From contig NZ_JNCS01000003.1 in assembly GCF_000731985.1 (NCBI RefSeq), positions 391,375 to 455,374 on the forward strand: a stretch of 64,000 nt of DNA. The letters run 5' to 3'. This document shows, piece by piece, positions 17,351-25,267 of the stretch. Every line of letters begins with the position of its first letter. Positions within the stretch are counted from its first letter, which is position 1. The stretch is from Natrinema altunense. Its GTDB lineage: Archaea; Halobacteriota; Halobacteria; Halobacteriales; Natrialbaceae. The notes below the pieces were generated by a model. That model searched no databases. It worked only from the letters and a program-made list of their open reading frames with translations, and was not told the DNA's origin. A program made the translations under genes and the position numbers.

Positions 17351-18760
17351 ATGAGCGGACACGCGACCATGGGAGACGAGCCATCCATCGCCCTCGTCGT
17401 GCTCGACACGCTCCGGGCGGATGCGTTCGACGAACACTTCGACTGGCTACCGGGCGTGCAGTTCACGAACGCGTGGAGCACGAGCCACTGGACGGCCCCG
17501 GCTCACGCCTCGCTGTTCACCGGTCGCTACGCGAGCGAGGCCGGCGTGACGATCAGCTCACAGGATTTCGATCGACACACGACGCGCCTCCCCGAACTCC
17601 TCCAGAAGCGCGGGTATCGGACGCGGGCGTTCAGTTGTAACGTCAACATCTCCGAACGGCTGGGCTGGCACCACGGGTTCGACGCGTTCGACGGCGGCTG
17701 GCGACTCCGCGGTCTCGGCGAGAACGTCTTCGACTGGGACGCGTTCATCGCCGAGCACCAGTCCGACGGCCCCGACCGGTACCTCTGGGCGCTCTGGCGC
17801 TGCGTCGACGGCGACTGCGATACGACGCAATCGCTGAAACAGGGTGCCCTGATGAAGCTCCGGGACATGGGGCTCAAGGGACGCCATCGCGACGACGGCG
17901 CGGCAGAACTGCTCGAGTACGTTCGCGACCGCTCGTGGGACCGCGATCGGGAGTTCCTGTTCGCGAACCTCATGGAGGCCCACCGGCCGTACGACCCGCC
18001 CGACGAGTACCGCACCGATCCGGACGCGGACCCGCCCCATTTCGACGGCGTGAAGGCCACGCTCGAGGAGCCGCCGTACGAACCGGAGCGGATCACGACC
18101 GCGTACGACGACGCCGTCCGATACCTCTCGGACATCTACCGGGACATCTACGGGGAACTCGCTGCGGAGTTCGACTACGTCGTCACGCTCGCCGACCACG
18201 GCGAGGCCCTCGGCGAGTACGGCGCGTGGGAACACGGCAGCGGACTCTATCCGCCCGTGATGCGGGTCCCGCTCGTCGTCTCCGCACCCGGCTCGCACGC
18301 CGGCCACCGGACGCCCGACGCGAGCGGGACGCGAGCGACGCGGGACGCCCTCGTGACCCACCTCGACGTCTACGCGACGCTGCTCGACCTCGCCGGCATC
18401 GACTCCGACCACCGCCGGGGCAACTCGCTTCGGCCGCTGCTCTCGAGTGACCCGCCAGCGCTGGAACGCCGGTCGAACGCGCTCTCGGAGTTCCACGGGA
18501 TTTCCAGGCGACGCCGACTCTCGCTCGAGGCCGACGGCTATGCGGTCGCACGGGTCGACACCGAACGTCACGGGCTCGCGACGGCCGACTGTTACTACTT
18601 CGAGGACCTGACCGAGGCCCGGACGATCGGCGACTGCGATCCGGCGGCCCTCGAGGCGGAACTCGATCGGAAGGTCGCCGACCTCGAGCGCCGCGAGGAC
18701 CTCTCGGAGGCCGACCTCGCCGGTCTCGAATCCCAACTCGAGGAGCTGGGGTATCTGTGA
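17351..18760 (+). CDS. Sulfatase-like (alkaline phosphatase superfamily) enzyme
   Basis: A 469-residue sulfatase-fold protein. The metal ligand region is IALVVLDTLRADAF and the nucleophile region is WTAPAHASLFTGRYASEAG, with Thr48 at the nucleophile position and His52 where formylglycine sulfatases have Arg. The second metal site is VVTLADHGEALGEYGAWEHG, and a late block reads LVTHLDVYATLLDLAGI, common in this superfamily. Ser/Cys is absent at the nucleophile position, so phospho-transfer or hydrolysis is at least as likely as sulfate ester hydrolysis. No signal sequence. It ends with LEELGYL, the tail shared with three other genes in the locus. An inner ATG six codons on is an alternative start. 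Confidence 0.83.
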   Translation: MSGHATMGDEPSIALVVLDTLRADAFDEHFDWLPGVQFTNAWSTSHWTAPAHASLFTGRYASEAGVTISSQDFDRHTTRLPELLQKRGYRTRAFSCNVNISERLGWHHGFDAFDGGWRLRGLGENVFDWDAFIAEHQSDGPDRYLWALWRCVDGDCDTTQSLKQGALMKLRDMGLKGRHRDDGAAELLEYVRDRSWDRDREFLFANLMEAHRPYDPPDEYRTDPDADPPHFDGVKATLEEPPYEPERITTAYDDAVRYLSDIYRDIYGELAAEFDYVVTLADHGEALGEYGAWEHGSGLYPPVMRVPLVVSAPGSHAGHRTPDASGTRATRDALVTHLDVYATLLDLAGIDSDHRRGNSLRPLLSSDPPALERRSNALSEFHGISRRRRLSLEADGYAVARVDTERHGLATADCYYFEDLTEARTIGDCDPAALEAELDRKVADLERREDLSEADLAGLESQLEELGYL

Positions 18761-18856
18761 CCGCAGGACCGAACCGAGCGGCCGGCCGGAAAACCGTTCG
18801 GCCCGACCGTCGGCGCTGTGATCGCCCGACCGATCGTAAACGGGTACCCGGCAGCG

Positions 18857-20293
18857 ATGAGTGACGCGACGACGGTCAGCCTCGGGGGCGAGACGGTCAA
18901 GGCGACGGCGGCGAAGTTCACGATGGCCGCGATCGGGTTCCTCGGTACGATCGTCTTCGCGCGGGTGCTCGGCCCGACCGGGTTCGGCGGCTATTACCTC
19001 CTCTTTTCGCTGGTGAAAATCGCCGACCGGGCGGTCAACGGGTGGGGAACGGCGGTGAAAAAGCGATACTCGGAGGTCGACGCCCCGTCGGGGGAGCTGA
19101 TCGGCAGTCAGGGACTGTTCACGCTCGTGTGGATGGCACTCGCCATCGCCGCGGCGGCCGTCGCGTCGAGGTGGCTCGTCTCCTACACGGGACTCCCCGA
19201 AGCGCCGATCCTGTTCGTCGTCTTGCTGTTCGCAGTCACGCTCTTCGAGCCGCTCGATCTGATCGTGCAAGCCCGCGGCCGCGTCGGGGCCTCGATGTGG
19301 ACCGACACGCTCCGGTCGGTACTCACCTTCCCGCTCCAGTTGGGCCTGATCGTGCTCGGGTTCGGCGCGGCGGGAATGGCCTATGGACTCGCCGCCGCGA
19401 CGTTCCTGACGGTGCCAGTCCTCTGGTATTTCATCCGGACGCGGCCGGTCGTACCGACTCGAGAGACGGTTAGGAACCTCTGGTCGTACGCCAGATACAG
19501 CGTTCCGAACTCGTTTCTCGGACAGGCCTACGATCGGTTCGACATCATCCTGCTCGGCTACCTGCTCGCGCCCGCCGCCGCCGGCCACTACGAGGTCGCG
19601 CTCAAGCTCACGGTCCCGGCGACGTTCGTCACGATGGCCGCCTCGAGCGGGCTGATGGCCCGCGTGAGCCACCGCCACAGCGAGGGCGAGCCGCTCGGCC
19701 CCGACATCTCGAATACGCTCTCGTTTACCAGTATCATCGCGATCCCGATGTTCTTCGGTGCCGTCGCCATGCCGGAGCAACTCGTGGTGACGCTCTTCGG
19801 GCCCGGGTACAGCGCGGCTGCGACGCTGCTCGTCGGCCTCGCGGCCTATCAGGTCGCCAAAACCCAGGCCGGCGTGCTCACGAGCGTGCTCTACGGGATC
19901 GACCGCCCGGACAGCAACACGCGGATCTCGGCCGTGACGCTCGCGATCAACGTCGTCCTCGGCGTCGCACTGACGCTCGCCTCCGGCGCGATCGGCGTCG
20001 TCGTCGCGACGGTCGTCGCGGAAACGCTCCGCTACGCCCTTTCAGCCGCCGTCGTCAAGCGAGAACTCTCGACGGTCGTCCTGTTCCCGCGGACGCTGGG
20101 CGAACAGGTCGCCGCCGGTCTCGTGATGGTCGCCGTGATCGTCCCCGTCGAGCGCGCCGTTGCCATCGACCACTGGTATCAGCTCCTCGCGATCATCGCA
20201 CTGGGCGCGGCGGTCTACGGGGTCACGCTGGCGGCCATCAGCAGAAAACTCCGCGTGACGATCAGGGGCGTCGTCCGCAGTTCGCGACTCTAG
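18857..20293 (+). CDS. Polysaccharide/lipid-linked glycan flippase (MOP superfamily)
   Basis: A 478-residue membrane protein with about 12-14 helices of the MATE/Wzx-like oligosaccharide exporter superfamily. The N-terminal block GFLGTIVFARVLGPTGFGGYYLLFSLVKI is characteristic, as are the later segments YSVPNSFLGQAYDRFDIILLGYLLAP and LFGPGYSAAATLLVGLAAYQ. It would flip a lipid-linked glycan across the membrane for the products of the locus. ATG 18857 is chosen over an upstream GTG because the MSDATTVSLGGETVKATAAKF start fits family members. It converges with the next gene; the two stop codons overlap at CTAG (20290-20293). It is similar in kind to the flippase at 44812. Confidence 0.88.
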   Translation: MSDATTVSLGGETVKATAAKFTMAAIGFLGTIVFARVLGPTGFGGYYLLFSLVKIADRAVNGWGTAVKKRYSEVDAPSGELIGSQGLFTLVWMALAIAAAAVASRWLVSYTGLPEAPILFVVLLFAVTLFEPLDLIVQARGRVGASMWTDTLRSVLTFPLQLGLIVLGFGAAGMAYGLAAATFLTVPVLWYFIRTRPVVPTRETVRNLWSYARYSVPNSFLGQAYDRFDIILLGYLLAPAAAGHYEVALKLTVPATFVTMAASSGLMARVSHRHSEGEPLGPDISNTLSFTSIIAIPMFFGAVAMPEQLVVTLFGPGYSAAATLLVGLAAYQVAKTQAGVLTSVLYGIDRPDSNTRISAVTLAINVVLGVALTLASGAIGVVVATVVAETLRYALSAAVVKRELSTVVLFPRTLGEQVAAGLVMVAVIVPVERAVAIDHWYQLLAIIALGAAVYGVTLAAISRKLRVTIRGVVRSSRL

Positions 20294-21108
20294 AGTTCGC
20301 GAGCGATGTACGCGTCGATCGCTGCGACCCGATCCGGGTCGTACGTCCAGAACCCGTCCCAGGTCCGCGGCTCCGTCTCGAGGCAGACGAGCGCGACGGG
20401 ACCGCTCGCCGACTCGGCAGCGGCGGCCGCTCCCGCCCCGGTCGGATCGTAGACGACGAACCAGGCGTCCCGATACTCGCTTCCCGGGCCGGTGTGGGCG
20501 GTCACGTCGAGATCGACCGTCGCGCCGTCGTCGATCCCGTAGACGTGCGTCTCGACGTCGGTCGCGGCGAGTTTCGCGTAGACATCCCGCGTGCCGATCT
20601 CGTCGCCGATACGCGAGAGGCGCTGGAACGCCGAGCGAAGCGTGCCGTGACCGGTTGCCCAGGCGCGCTGTTCGATGTACCGGGAGACGATGATCAGAAG
20701 GAGTTTCTCCTTGTCCGAGAGGGGGTAGCCACAGAGCCGGAGTCGCGTCTCGTCGAGGTTCGCGAGGACCGCCGGCAGTTCGATCTCGCCGACGCCGCGC
20801 GCGCCGGTCACGAACAGGTCCGAGTTGATCGCGAGGATCGAATCGTACAGTTCCAGCATCGGCGAGGCGGCGACGGGCTGGCCGTCCTCGAAGAGCACGG
20901 CCGTATCGCCCGCCGCCTCGAGCGCGCGCTCGATCTCGGGTCCGATATCGGAAGCCGCCGGGATCGTCACGTTCGATTCGACGCCGACCGGTTGCTCCGC
21001 GAACGTCTCGGCGAGCATTCGCTCGAGAGGCCCCGTCGTGTCGTCGCTGATGACGGCGATCGTCCGGTCGGGAGTTCCGATCTCGTCGATGAACGATCGC
21101 AGGGACAC
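20290..21108 (-). CDS. DICT sensory domain protein
   Basis: A 272-residue cytoplasmic protein matching what I know of haloarchaeal DICT-domain proteins. The central block is FQRLSRIGDEIGTRDVYAKLAATDVETHVYG, and the C-terminal tail contains DAWFVVYDPTG and GFWTYDPDRVAAIDAYI. DICT domains are thought to sense light or other signals in cyclase and two-component contexts; here no output domain is attached, so the role is unknown. The start is GTG at 21108, with a box-A-like element (minus-strand CATTTACGTA, 21131-21140) 28 nt upstream that supports a leaderless start there. Confidence 0.72.
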   Translation of the reverse strand: MSLRSFIDEIGTPDRTIAVISDDTTGPLERMLAETFAEQPVGVESNVTIPAASDIGPEIERALEAAGDTAVLFEDGQPVAASPMLELYDSILAINSDLFVTGARGVGEIELPAVLANLDETRLRLCGYPLSDKEKLLLIIVSRYIEQRAWATGHGTLRSAFQRLSRIGDEIGTRDVYAKLAATDVETHVYGIDDGATVDLDVTAHTGPGSEYRDAWFVVYDPTGAGAAAAAESASGPVALVCLETEPRTWDGFWTYDPDRVAAIDAYIAREL

Positions 21109-21130
21109 CTGTGGACCTTCCGTCGTTCGG

Positions 21131-21140
21131 TACGTAAATG
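21131..21140 (-). promoter_or_regulatory. Predicted box A of the DICT gene
   Basis: Minus-strand CATTTACGTA is centred 28 nt before the GTG at 21108; it decides in favour of that GTG. Confidence 0.45.
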
Positions 21141-21195
21141 TTCTCGCCGCCGCCGGGCGACGGCGTTGCGCCCATCACGGACCGGGCCGTCCGGC

Positions 21196-22227
21196 TCAGT
21201 CGCCCGTGACCGGGTCGCGCTCCCAGAATTCGCTTCCCTTCTGTAGTTTCGGGACCCACGTGTCGTTGGTCTTCGAGACGAGGGCCACGCGGGAGGCCGG
21301 CACACCCATCACTTCGTCGAATTCAGGCATGTGTTCCCGAACGTCCTCGGCGAACGCGACGACTTCCTCGTGGTCGGGCATCGCGGATCGGTCGAGTCGA
21401 CCCCGCGAGTGGCCGACGTGCATGTACGCTTTCAGTTCGATGAAGTCGGGATCGGCCTGCTGGTAGAACCCGGCGTACCAGTCCGGATTATGCATGTTCT
21501 CGCCCTCGACGAGCGTCGTCCGGAGCACGGTTCGGGTATCGTCTTTCTCCGCGAGGACGTGCATCGTCTCGAGGAGGTTCTCCCAGGCGTCGTCCTCCAT
21601 CGCGCCGACGACCCGATCGAAGGTGTGGCGTTCGGGGGCGTCGACGCTGACGTAGAGCTGAGTCGGGTCACAGTCCCGGAGCATCTCGGGACGGGTCCCG
21701 TTCGAGACGAGGAAGGTGGTGATATCGCGGTCGTGGAAGGCCTCGATGAGTTCGGGGAGATAGGGATACAGCGTCGGCTCGCCGTCCAGCGAGATGGCGA
21801 CGTGACGGGGCTCCATCGCCTGCTCGAACACCTCGCGTGGGACCTCCTCGTTGCCGCCAAAGCCCGAGAGCAGTTTCTTCTGGAGGTCGATCGAGGCGTC
21901 GACGACCGCTTCGGGGTCGTCCCACGCGACGTCGTCCATCTCGTAGGAGTGGCCCTGGTGGTCGCGCCAGCAGAAGACACAGCGCTCGTTGCACCGGACG
22001 ACCGGCGTCATCTGGATGCAACGGTGGGACTCGATGCCGTAGAAGATGTTCTTGTAACACTTCCCCTCGCCGCGCAGGGCGTTTGCCGTCCAGCCGCAGG
22101 TCTGGGCGGCCGTGTGGTTCTCGCTGTGATACTCCGGGCTCGAGACCTGTGCCGGTCCGCCGCCGTCGCCCTCGGCGGTGGCGTCGCCGCTCGCTCCGTC
22201 GGCCCCGGGATTCGCGGAGTCGCTCAT
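21196..22227 (-). CDS. twy1: tRNA 4-demethylwyosine synthase (radical SAM, TYW1 family)
   Basis: Radical SAM enzyme that condenses pyruvate with N1-methylguanosine at position 37 of tRNA-Phe to form the tricyclic wyosine base. The radical SAM cluster is CNERCVFCW (C-x3-C-x2-C), followed by SLDGEPTLYPYLPEL (the GE motif), VSNGTRPEML and SVDAPERHTF. Further cysteines in CGWTANALRGEGKCYK at the N terminus would bind the second Fe-S cluster. The C-terminal ELKAYMHVGHSRGRL is also a family block. It has the usual archaeal length (343 aa) and an acidic N-terminal tail of about 30 residues. Confidence 0.93.
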   Translation of the reverse strand: MSDSANPGADGASGDATAEGDGGGPAQVSSPEYHSENHTAAQTCGWTANALRGEGKCYKNIFYGIESHRCIQMTPVVRCNERCVFCWRDHQGHSYEMDDVAWDDPEAVVDASIDLQKKLLSGFGGNEEVPREVFEQAMEPRHVAISLDGEPTLYPYLPELIEAFHDRDITTFLVSNGTRPEMLRDCDPTQLYVSVDAPERHTFDRVVGAMEDDAWENLLETMHVLAEKDDTRTVLRTTLVEGENMHNPDWYAGFYQQADPDFIELKAYMHVGHSRGRLDRSAMPDHEEVVAFAEDVREHMPEFDEVMGVPASRVALVSKTNDTWVPKLQKGSEFWERDPVTGD

Positions 22228-22279
22228 GATGCCTGTCGTTGGGCGGGCGCGGGCAAAAGGCCAGTGGTGTCCGGGCCAC

Positions 22280-22615
22280 CTACTCCTCGTTTCGGCGCTC
22301 GTTCGCGCCGTCGCCGCCCGGGCCGTCGGGAAGCGCGTGGGGATCGGCGGGTTCGTCGCCGTGTCTCGCGTCGTCGCGTTCGAAGAGGTACAGCGCCGGG
22401 CCCGCGATCACCATCACGAGCAGCCCGGGGATCGGCACGTTCGGCGGTCCCAGATACGTGGCCAGTCCACCGCCACAGGTGACGGCTACGAGCCCCGCCC
22501 ACAGCGCCGGCCGCGAGATCTCGAGCCGGACCGCGTCCCTGTAGACGGCGGCGGCACAGCCGAGGACGACCGCGAACCCGACGACGGCGACGGCGATGAC
22601 CTGCAGGGAAACCAT
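22280..22615 (-). CDS. Small membrane protein, unknown function
   Basis: A 111-residue protein with three hydrophobic stretches (about residues 5-25, 36-58 and 62-80) and an acidic hydrophilic tail of 30 residues, consistent with a small integral membrane protein. The text AAVYRDAVRLEISRPALWAGLV suggests a short loop common to haloarchaeal membrane proteins of unknown role. It follows the next gene divergently and precedes twy1 by 52 nt, so co-transcription with twy1 is possible. No function can be assigned. Confidence 0.6.
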   Translation of the reverse strand: MVSLQVIAVAVVGFAVVLGCAAAVYRDAVRLEISRPALWAGLVAVTCGGGLATYLGPPNVPIPGLLVMVIAGPALYLFERDDARHGDEPADPHALPDGPGGDGANERRNEE

Positions 22616-22727
22616 ATCCGGAGTTATCCCGCCGGCTGTAAGTCAGTGTCGCGATTCGCCGGCCGTCCGCGCTTCGCTTCCGTACGAAAGCCTCGCGCTC
22701 TTGCCCGTTCCGGCCGACCAGTCATGT

Positions 22728-23093
22728 ATGATTGGTGCCTATACGATCGGCAAGAAGGCGGTCACTTTCGGCTACAAACGATACGGCATTCCGGGCGCGG
22801 TCGCCTCGGGCGGCGCGGCACTGGTGGGGTATCTGATCGTCCGACGAGCGCTCGAGTCGTCGACGAACGACGGGACCGTCGAGTCGGCGATCGACGCCGG
22901 CGAGATCCGGTCCGCGGTCGCGGAGACGGGACTGAGCGCCGTCACCGAGAAAGAGACCCTCGAGCGGGCCATCGACGAGGAGCAAGTCGACACGGGGGTC
23001 GACATGGACGACGTGCAGTCGTCGGTCGCGGACGAAACCGACGAGTTCGCCGACGGCACGGGCGGGGACGACTCGAACGCGGGACAGAGCTAG
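22728..23093 (+). CDS. Hypothetical protein with one hydrophobic segment
   Basis: A 121-residue protein. After a short basic start (IGKKAVTFGYKRYG) a Gly/Ala-rich hydrophobic segment (GIPGAVASGGAALVGYLIV) probably crosses the membrane once, followed by a strongly acidic soluble tail rich in Glu, Asp and Ser. The codon bias is normal. The start is the second of two close ATGs: only ATG 22728 is in frame, while ATG 22724 is not. Family not recognised. Confidence 0.6.
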   Translation: MIGAYTIGKKAVTFGYKRYGIPGAVASGGAALVGYLIVRRALESSTNDGTVESAIDAGEIRSAVAETGLSAVTEKETLERAIDEEQVDTGVDMDDVQSSVADETDEFADGTGGDDSNAGQS

Positions 23094-23128
23094 CATAGCG
23101 AGTGCGCCGTCGGCCGCAGCGGCCGCTC

Positions 23129-24100
23129 TCAGGGCTCGTAGTGTTGGCGGTGGACGATCCGTTCGTCGTCGCCGTCGATCGCGGTCACGACGATCTGGTC
23201 GCCGTCCGGGTTCAGTTCGACGCTTCCGCTTGCACCCGCCCAGGTCGACGAGAGGTCGCCGTGTTCGTCGTTGTAGAACTCGATCTCCGTGCCGGCGATC
23301 GTCGATTCGATGCGAACGGTATCGGCGTCGACGCCCGGCGAGTCAGTGAGATGGACCCGCGCCCACTCCGTCTCCTCGCCGAGGTTGTCCTGGTCGAACT
23401 CCCAGTCGATCCCCGCGACGACGTCGTTCTCCTCGTCCTCGATGGGGTCCTTGAACGCCTCCGTCGGGTCCTCCGGCGTCTCGTCTTCGGTCCCGATCAG
23501 GAATACCTTCCATGCATTACCCTCCGTCACAAATACCCACACGTCGAGCTCTTCGGCCGCGAGGTCGTCGGACGCAACCTCGACGATCGCAATGTCGTTC
23601 GATCCGATCGCCGTCGAGAGTTCGTCGTCCTCGAACCAGAAGTCGGCGGTCGCCAGGTCGAGGACGTCCTCGACGGCGGCGTCTTCGATCACGCGTTCGA
23701 TCTCGTAGCCGTCGACGTCCTCGTAGGCGTCACCCTGGAACTCCCAGCCCGCTTCTTCCCAGCCCTCCGGATGAAGCGGACTCGAGCCGTGGGTACGCGT
23801 CGCGATCGTCTCGGTGTCTTCGGCGGCGGCCGCATCGAGATAGTCGTCGATGAGCGGCCGCAGTTCGTCCTCGAGCGCCGCCGATTCGTCGCCGTCCGTG
23901 CCGCCGCCGTCGGTGCTCGTCGACTCGCCATCGCCGCTGCTCGAGTCGCCGGCAGTGAGCGTCTCGCCCAGGCAGCCGGCAGTAGTCAACACTGTCGTAA
24001 CCGCACCGCCCTGGAGGACGCGCCGCCGGCTCACGGCGGTAGTCGTCGTCGATGACTCGCTCTCGCATTGTCGGGGGGACCGATTTCGGAGTCCGAACAT
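23129..24100 (-). CDS. Tat-exported haloarchaeal lipoprotein, unknown function
   Basis: A 323-residue secreted protein. The N terminus carries the twin-arginine motif SRRRVLQGGAV and, after a short hydrophobic stretch, the lipobox TAGC, so it should be exported by Tat and lipid-anchored at the outside of the membrane. A Ser/Gly/Asp-rich linker (residues ~50-75) leads to an acidic globular part of alpha/beta character (LRPLIDDYLDAAAAEDTETI onward) that resembles SnoaL/NTF2-like or DUF-type extracellular domains, but I do not recognise the family. Start at ATG 24100; the in-frame TTG at 24118 is less likely. Two inverted repeats lie 47-87 nt upstream. Confidence 0.75.
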   Translation of the reverse strand: MFGLRNRSPRQCESESSTTTTAVSRRRVLQGGAVTTVLTTAGCLGETLTAGDSSSGDGESTSTDGGGTDGDESAALEDELRPLIDDYLDAAAAEDTETIATRTHGSSPLHPEGWEEAGWEFQGDAYEDVDGYEIERVIEDAAVEDVLDLATADFWFEDDELSTAIGSNDIAIVEVASDDLAAEELDVWVFVTEGNAWKVFLIGTEDETPEDPTEAFKDPIEDEENDVVAGIDWEFDQDNLGEETEWARVHLTDSPGVDADTVRIESTIAGTEIEFYNDEHGDLSSTWAGASGSVELNPDGDQIVVTAIDGDDERIVHRQHYEP

Positions 24101-24146
24101 TGCAATCGTCTCGAACAATCACGGATAGGTAAACCCGGGCACGAAT

Positions 24147-24160
24147 TTCGCGGCCACGAA
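24147..24160. repeat. Near-palindrome TTCGCGGCCACGAA, possible operator
   Basis: A 14-nt near-palindrome 47-60 nt upstream of the lipoprotein start. It matches, at 12 of 14 positions, the perfect palindrome TTCACGGCCGTGAA found before the membrane HTH gene at 25227-25240. Confidence 0.45.
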
Positions 24161-24172
24161 CTGCCCATTAGC

Positions 24173-24187
24173 AGCCGTGAAACGGCT
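24173..24187. repeat. Inverted repeat AGCCGT-GAA-ACGGCT
   Basis: A perfect 6-bp dyad with a 3-nt spacer, 13 nt beyond the preceding near-palindrome and in the same upstream region of the lipoprotein gene. It may be a second regulator site. Confidence 0.35.
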
Positions 24188-24592
24188 ATTCATCCGTTCG
24201 AGCCGAATTCCCCCTCGACCGGAAGCGTCGCCGCTGTGAGGGTGCAGTTCGGACCGAAACGGGACCGCTGACTGCCGGGACAGCGATGGGTCTGGCGGGT
24301 GTCGGCCGTACTGCCGGATGGACCGGATCGAAACGGATACCGATCGTGCTCGAGGGGCGAGCGGCGGGTGCGGACTCACCGACCCGTTCGTGCCTTGTCC
24401 TCGGACACTCGTTCGTCGAGACGGGGAGACGAAGCCGGCACCGACGTTCCCGGCAACGAAAGCCCGCGGATGAACGGCGATCCCGGCGAACGAGCGGTCA
24501 ACGAGCAGTTCCGGTCCGGGATTCGGTGTCGGCGCGGTCGAGAACCCGGTCTCGTGTCGCAACCGGTACCGCCAGTCGGGCAGTTCGTCGAT
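24188..24592. other. Intergenic region without recognisable gene
   Basis: About 400 nt between the lipoprotein upstream region and the end of the membrane HTH gene. Several arginine-rich open frames exist on both strands, but none has protein-like composition or a start signal, so I see no gene here. Confidence 0.5.
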
Positions 24593-25210
24593 TCAGTCGC
24601 TCGAGAGCGCGTCCGGTAGGACATCCCGGGACCGCAGCCAGCGTGCCCCCCGTTCGGTGAACAACAACAGGAAGCTGATCCCGAACAGGTCGGCGGCCGT
24701 ATCCCAGAGGACGATATCGCTCTCTATACCGATGTCCGCGCCCACAACGGTCAGTCCACCGCCGAGCGCGAACGCCACGAGCGTCAACTGAAACCCGGCG
24801 AGCACGAGCGTTCGGATGCCGGCTGTATCCCGCATCGTGAGAAAGTCCCGCGTGGAGAGCCGATCCAGCGGGGAGTCGGTCACGAGCGCCCGTTTCCCCT
24901 CCGGCGACAGGGGCCAGTCCGACGCCGGGTAATCGATGTAGTACAGCGTCACTGACTCCGGATACGTCTCGGTGGCGACGACATCGATCTCCTGGAGTTC
25001 GTGGAGGCGGTTTCGAACGGTCGCCTTGCTGATATTCGGCTTGACGAGCGCTTGCAACTGTCGAATCGAGAAGAACGGCCGCTCGGACTCGAACATCGTC
25101 TCGACGACGTGGCGTTGGGTCAGGGTGTTGTCGAGGTTCCGGTCGATCCGCTCGTCGATCCAGTTCGGAAGGGCGGACACGGTAGTTCGGACTGTCGCCA
25201 GGAACGACAT
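24593..25210 (-). CDS. Membrane-anchored winged-helix protein
   Basis: A 205-residue protein. Residues ~25-95 form a helix-turn-helix/winged-helix domain (FFSIRQLQALVKPNISKATVRNRLHELQEIDVVATE). Two hydrophobic segments follow (about residues 130-155 and 160-185) and the protein ends with a short charged tail. A DNA-binding head on a two-helix membrane anchor suggests a membrane-tethered regulator. Start at ATG 25210; an in-frame GTG at 25231 would extend it by seven residues. A perfect palindrome lies 17-30 nt upstream of ATG 25210, over the expected promoter, which suggests autoregulation. The neighbouring lipoprotein gene has a related site. Confidence 0.7.
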   Translation of the reverse strand: MSFLATVRTTVSALPNWIDERIDRNLDNTLTQRHVVETMFESERPFFSIRQLQALVKPNISKATVRNRLHELQEIDVVATETYPESVTLYYIDYPASDWPLSPEGKRALVTDSPLDRLSTRDFLTMRDTAGIRTLVLAGFQLTLVAFALGGGLTVVGADIGIESDIVLWDTAADLFGISFLLLFTERGARWLRSRDVLPDALSSD

Positions 25211-25226
25211 AAAAGTAGGAGCGCAT

Positions 25227-25240
25227 TTCACGGCCGTGAA
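25227..25240. repeat. Perfect palindrome TTCACGGCCGTGAA, possible operator
   Basis: A 14-bp perfect dyad immediately upstream of the membrane winged-helix gene (ATG 25210) and overlapping its alternative GTG start at 25231. A related copy lies before the lipoprotein gene. Confidence 0.5.
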
Positions 25241-25267
25241 TCGGCGATTCGCGGCTCCGAAACCGTG

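Noticed and set aside
24119..24592. A 147-codon minus-strand frame and 106-124-codon plus-strand frames between the lipoprotein and HTH genes
   Set aside because: Ser/Arg/Pro-rich, no recognisable pattern, start regions without promoter; the palindromes in this stretch fit a control region better.
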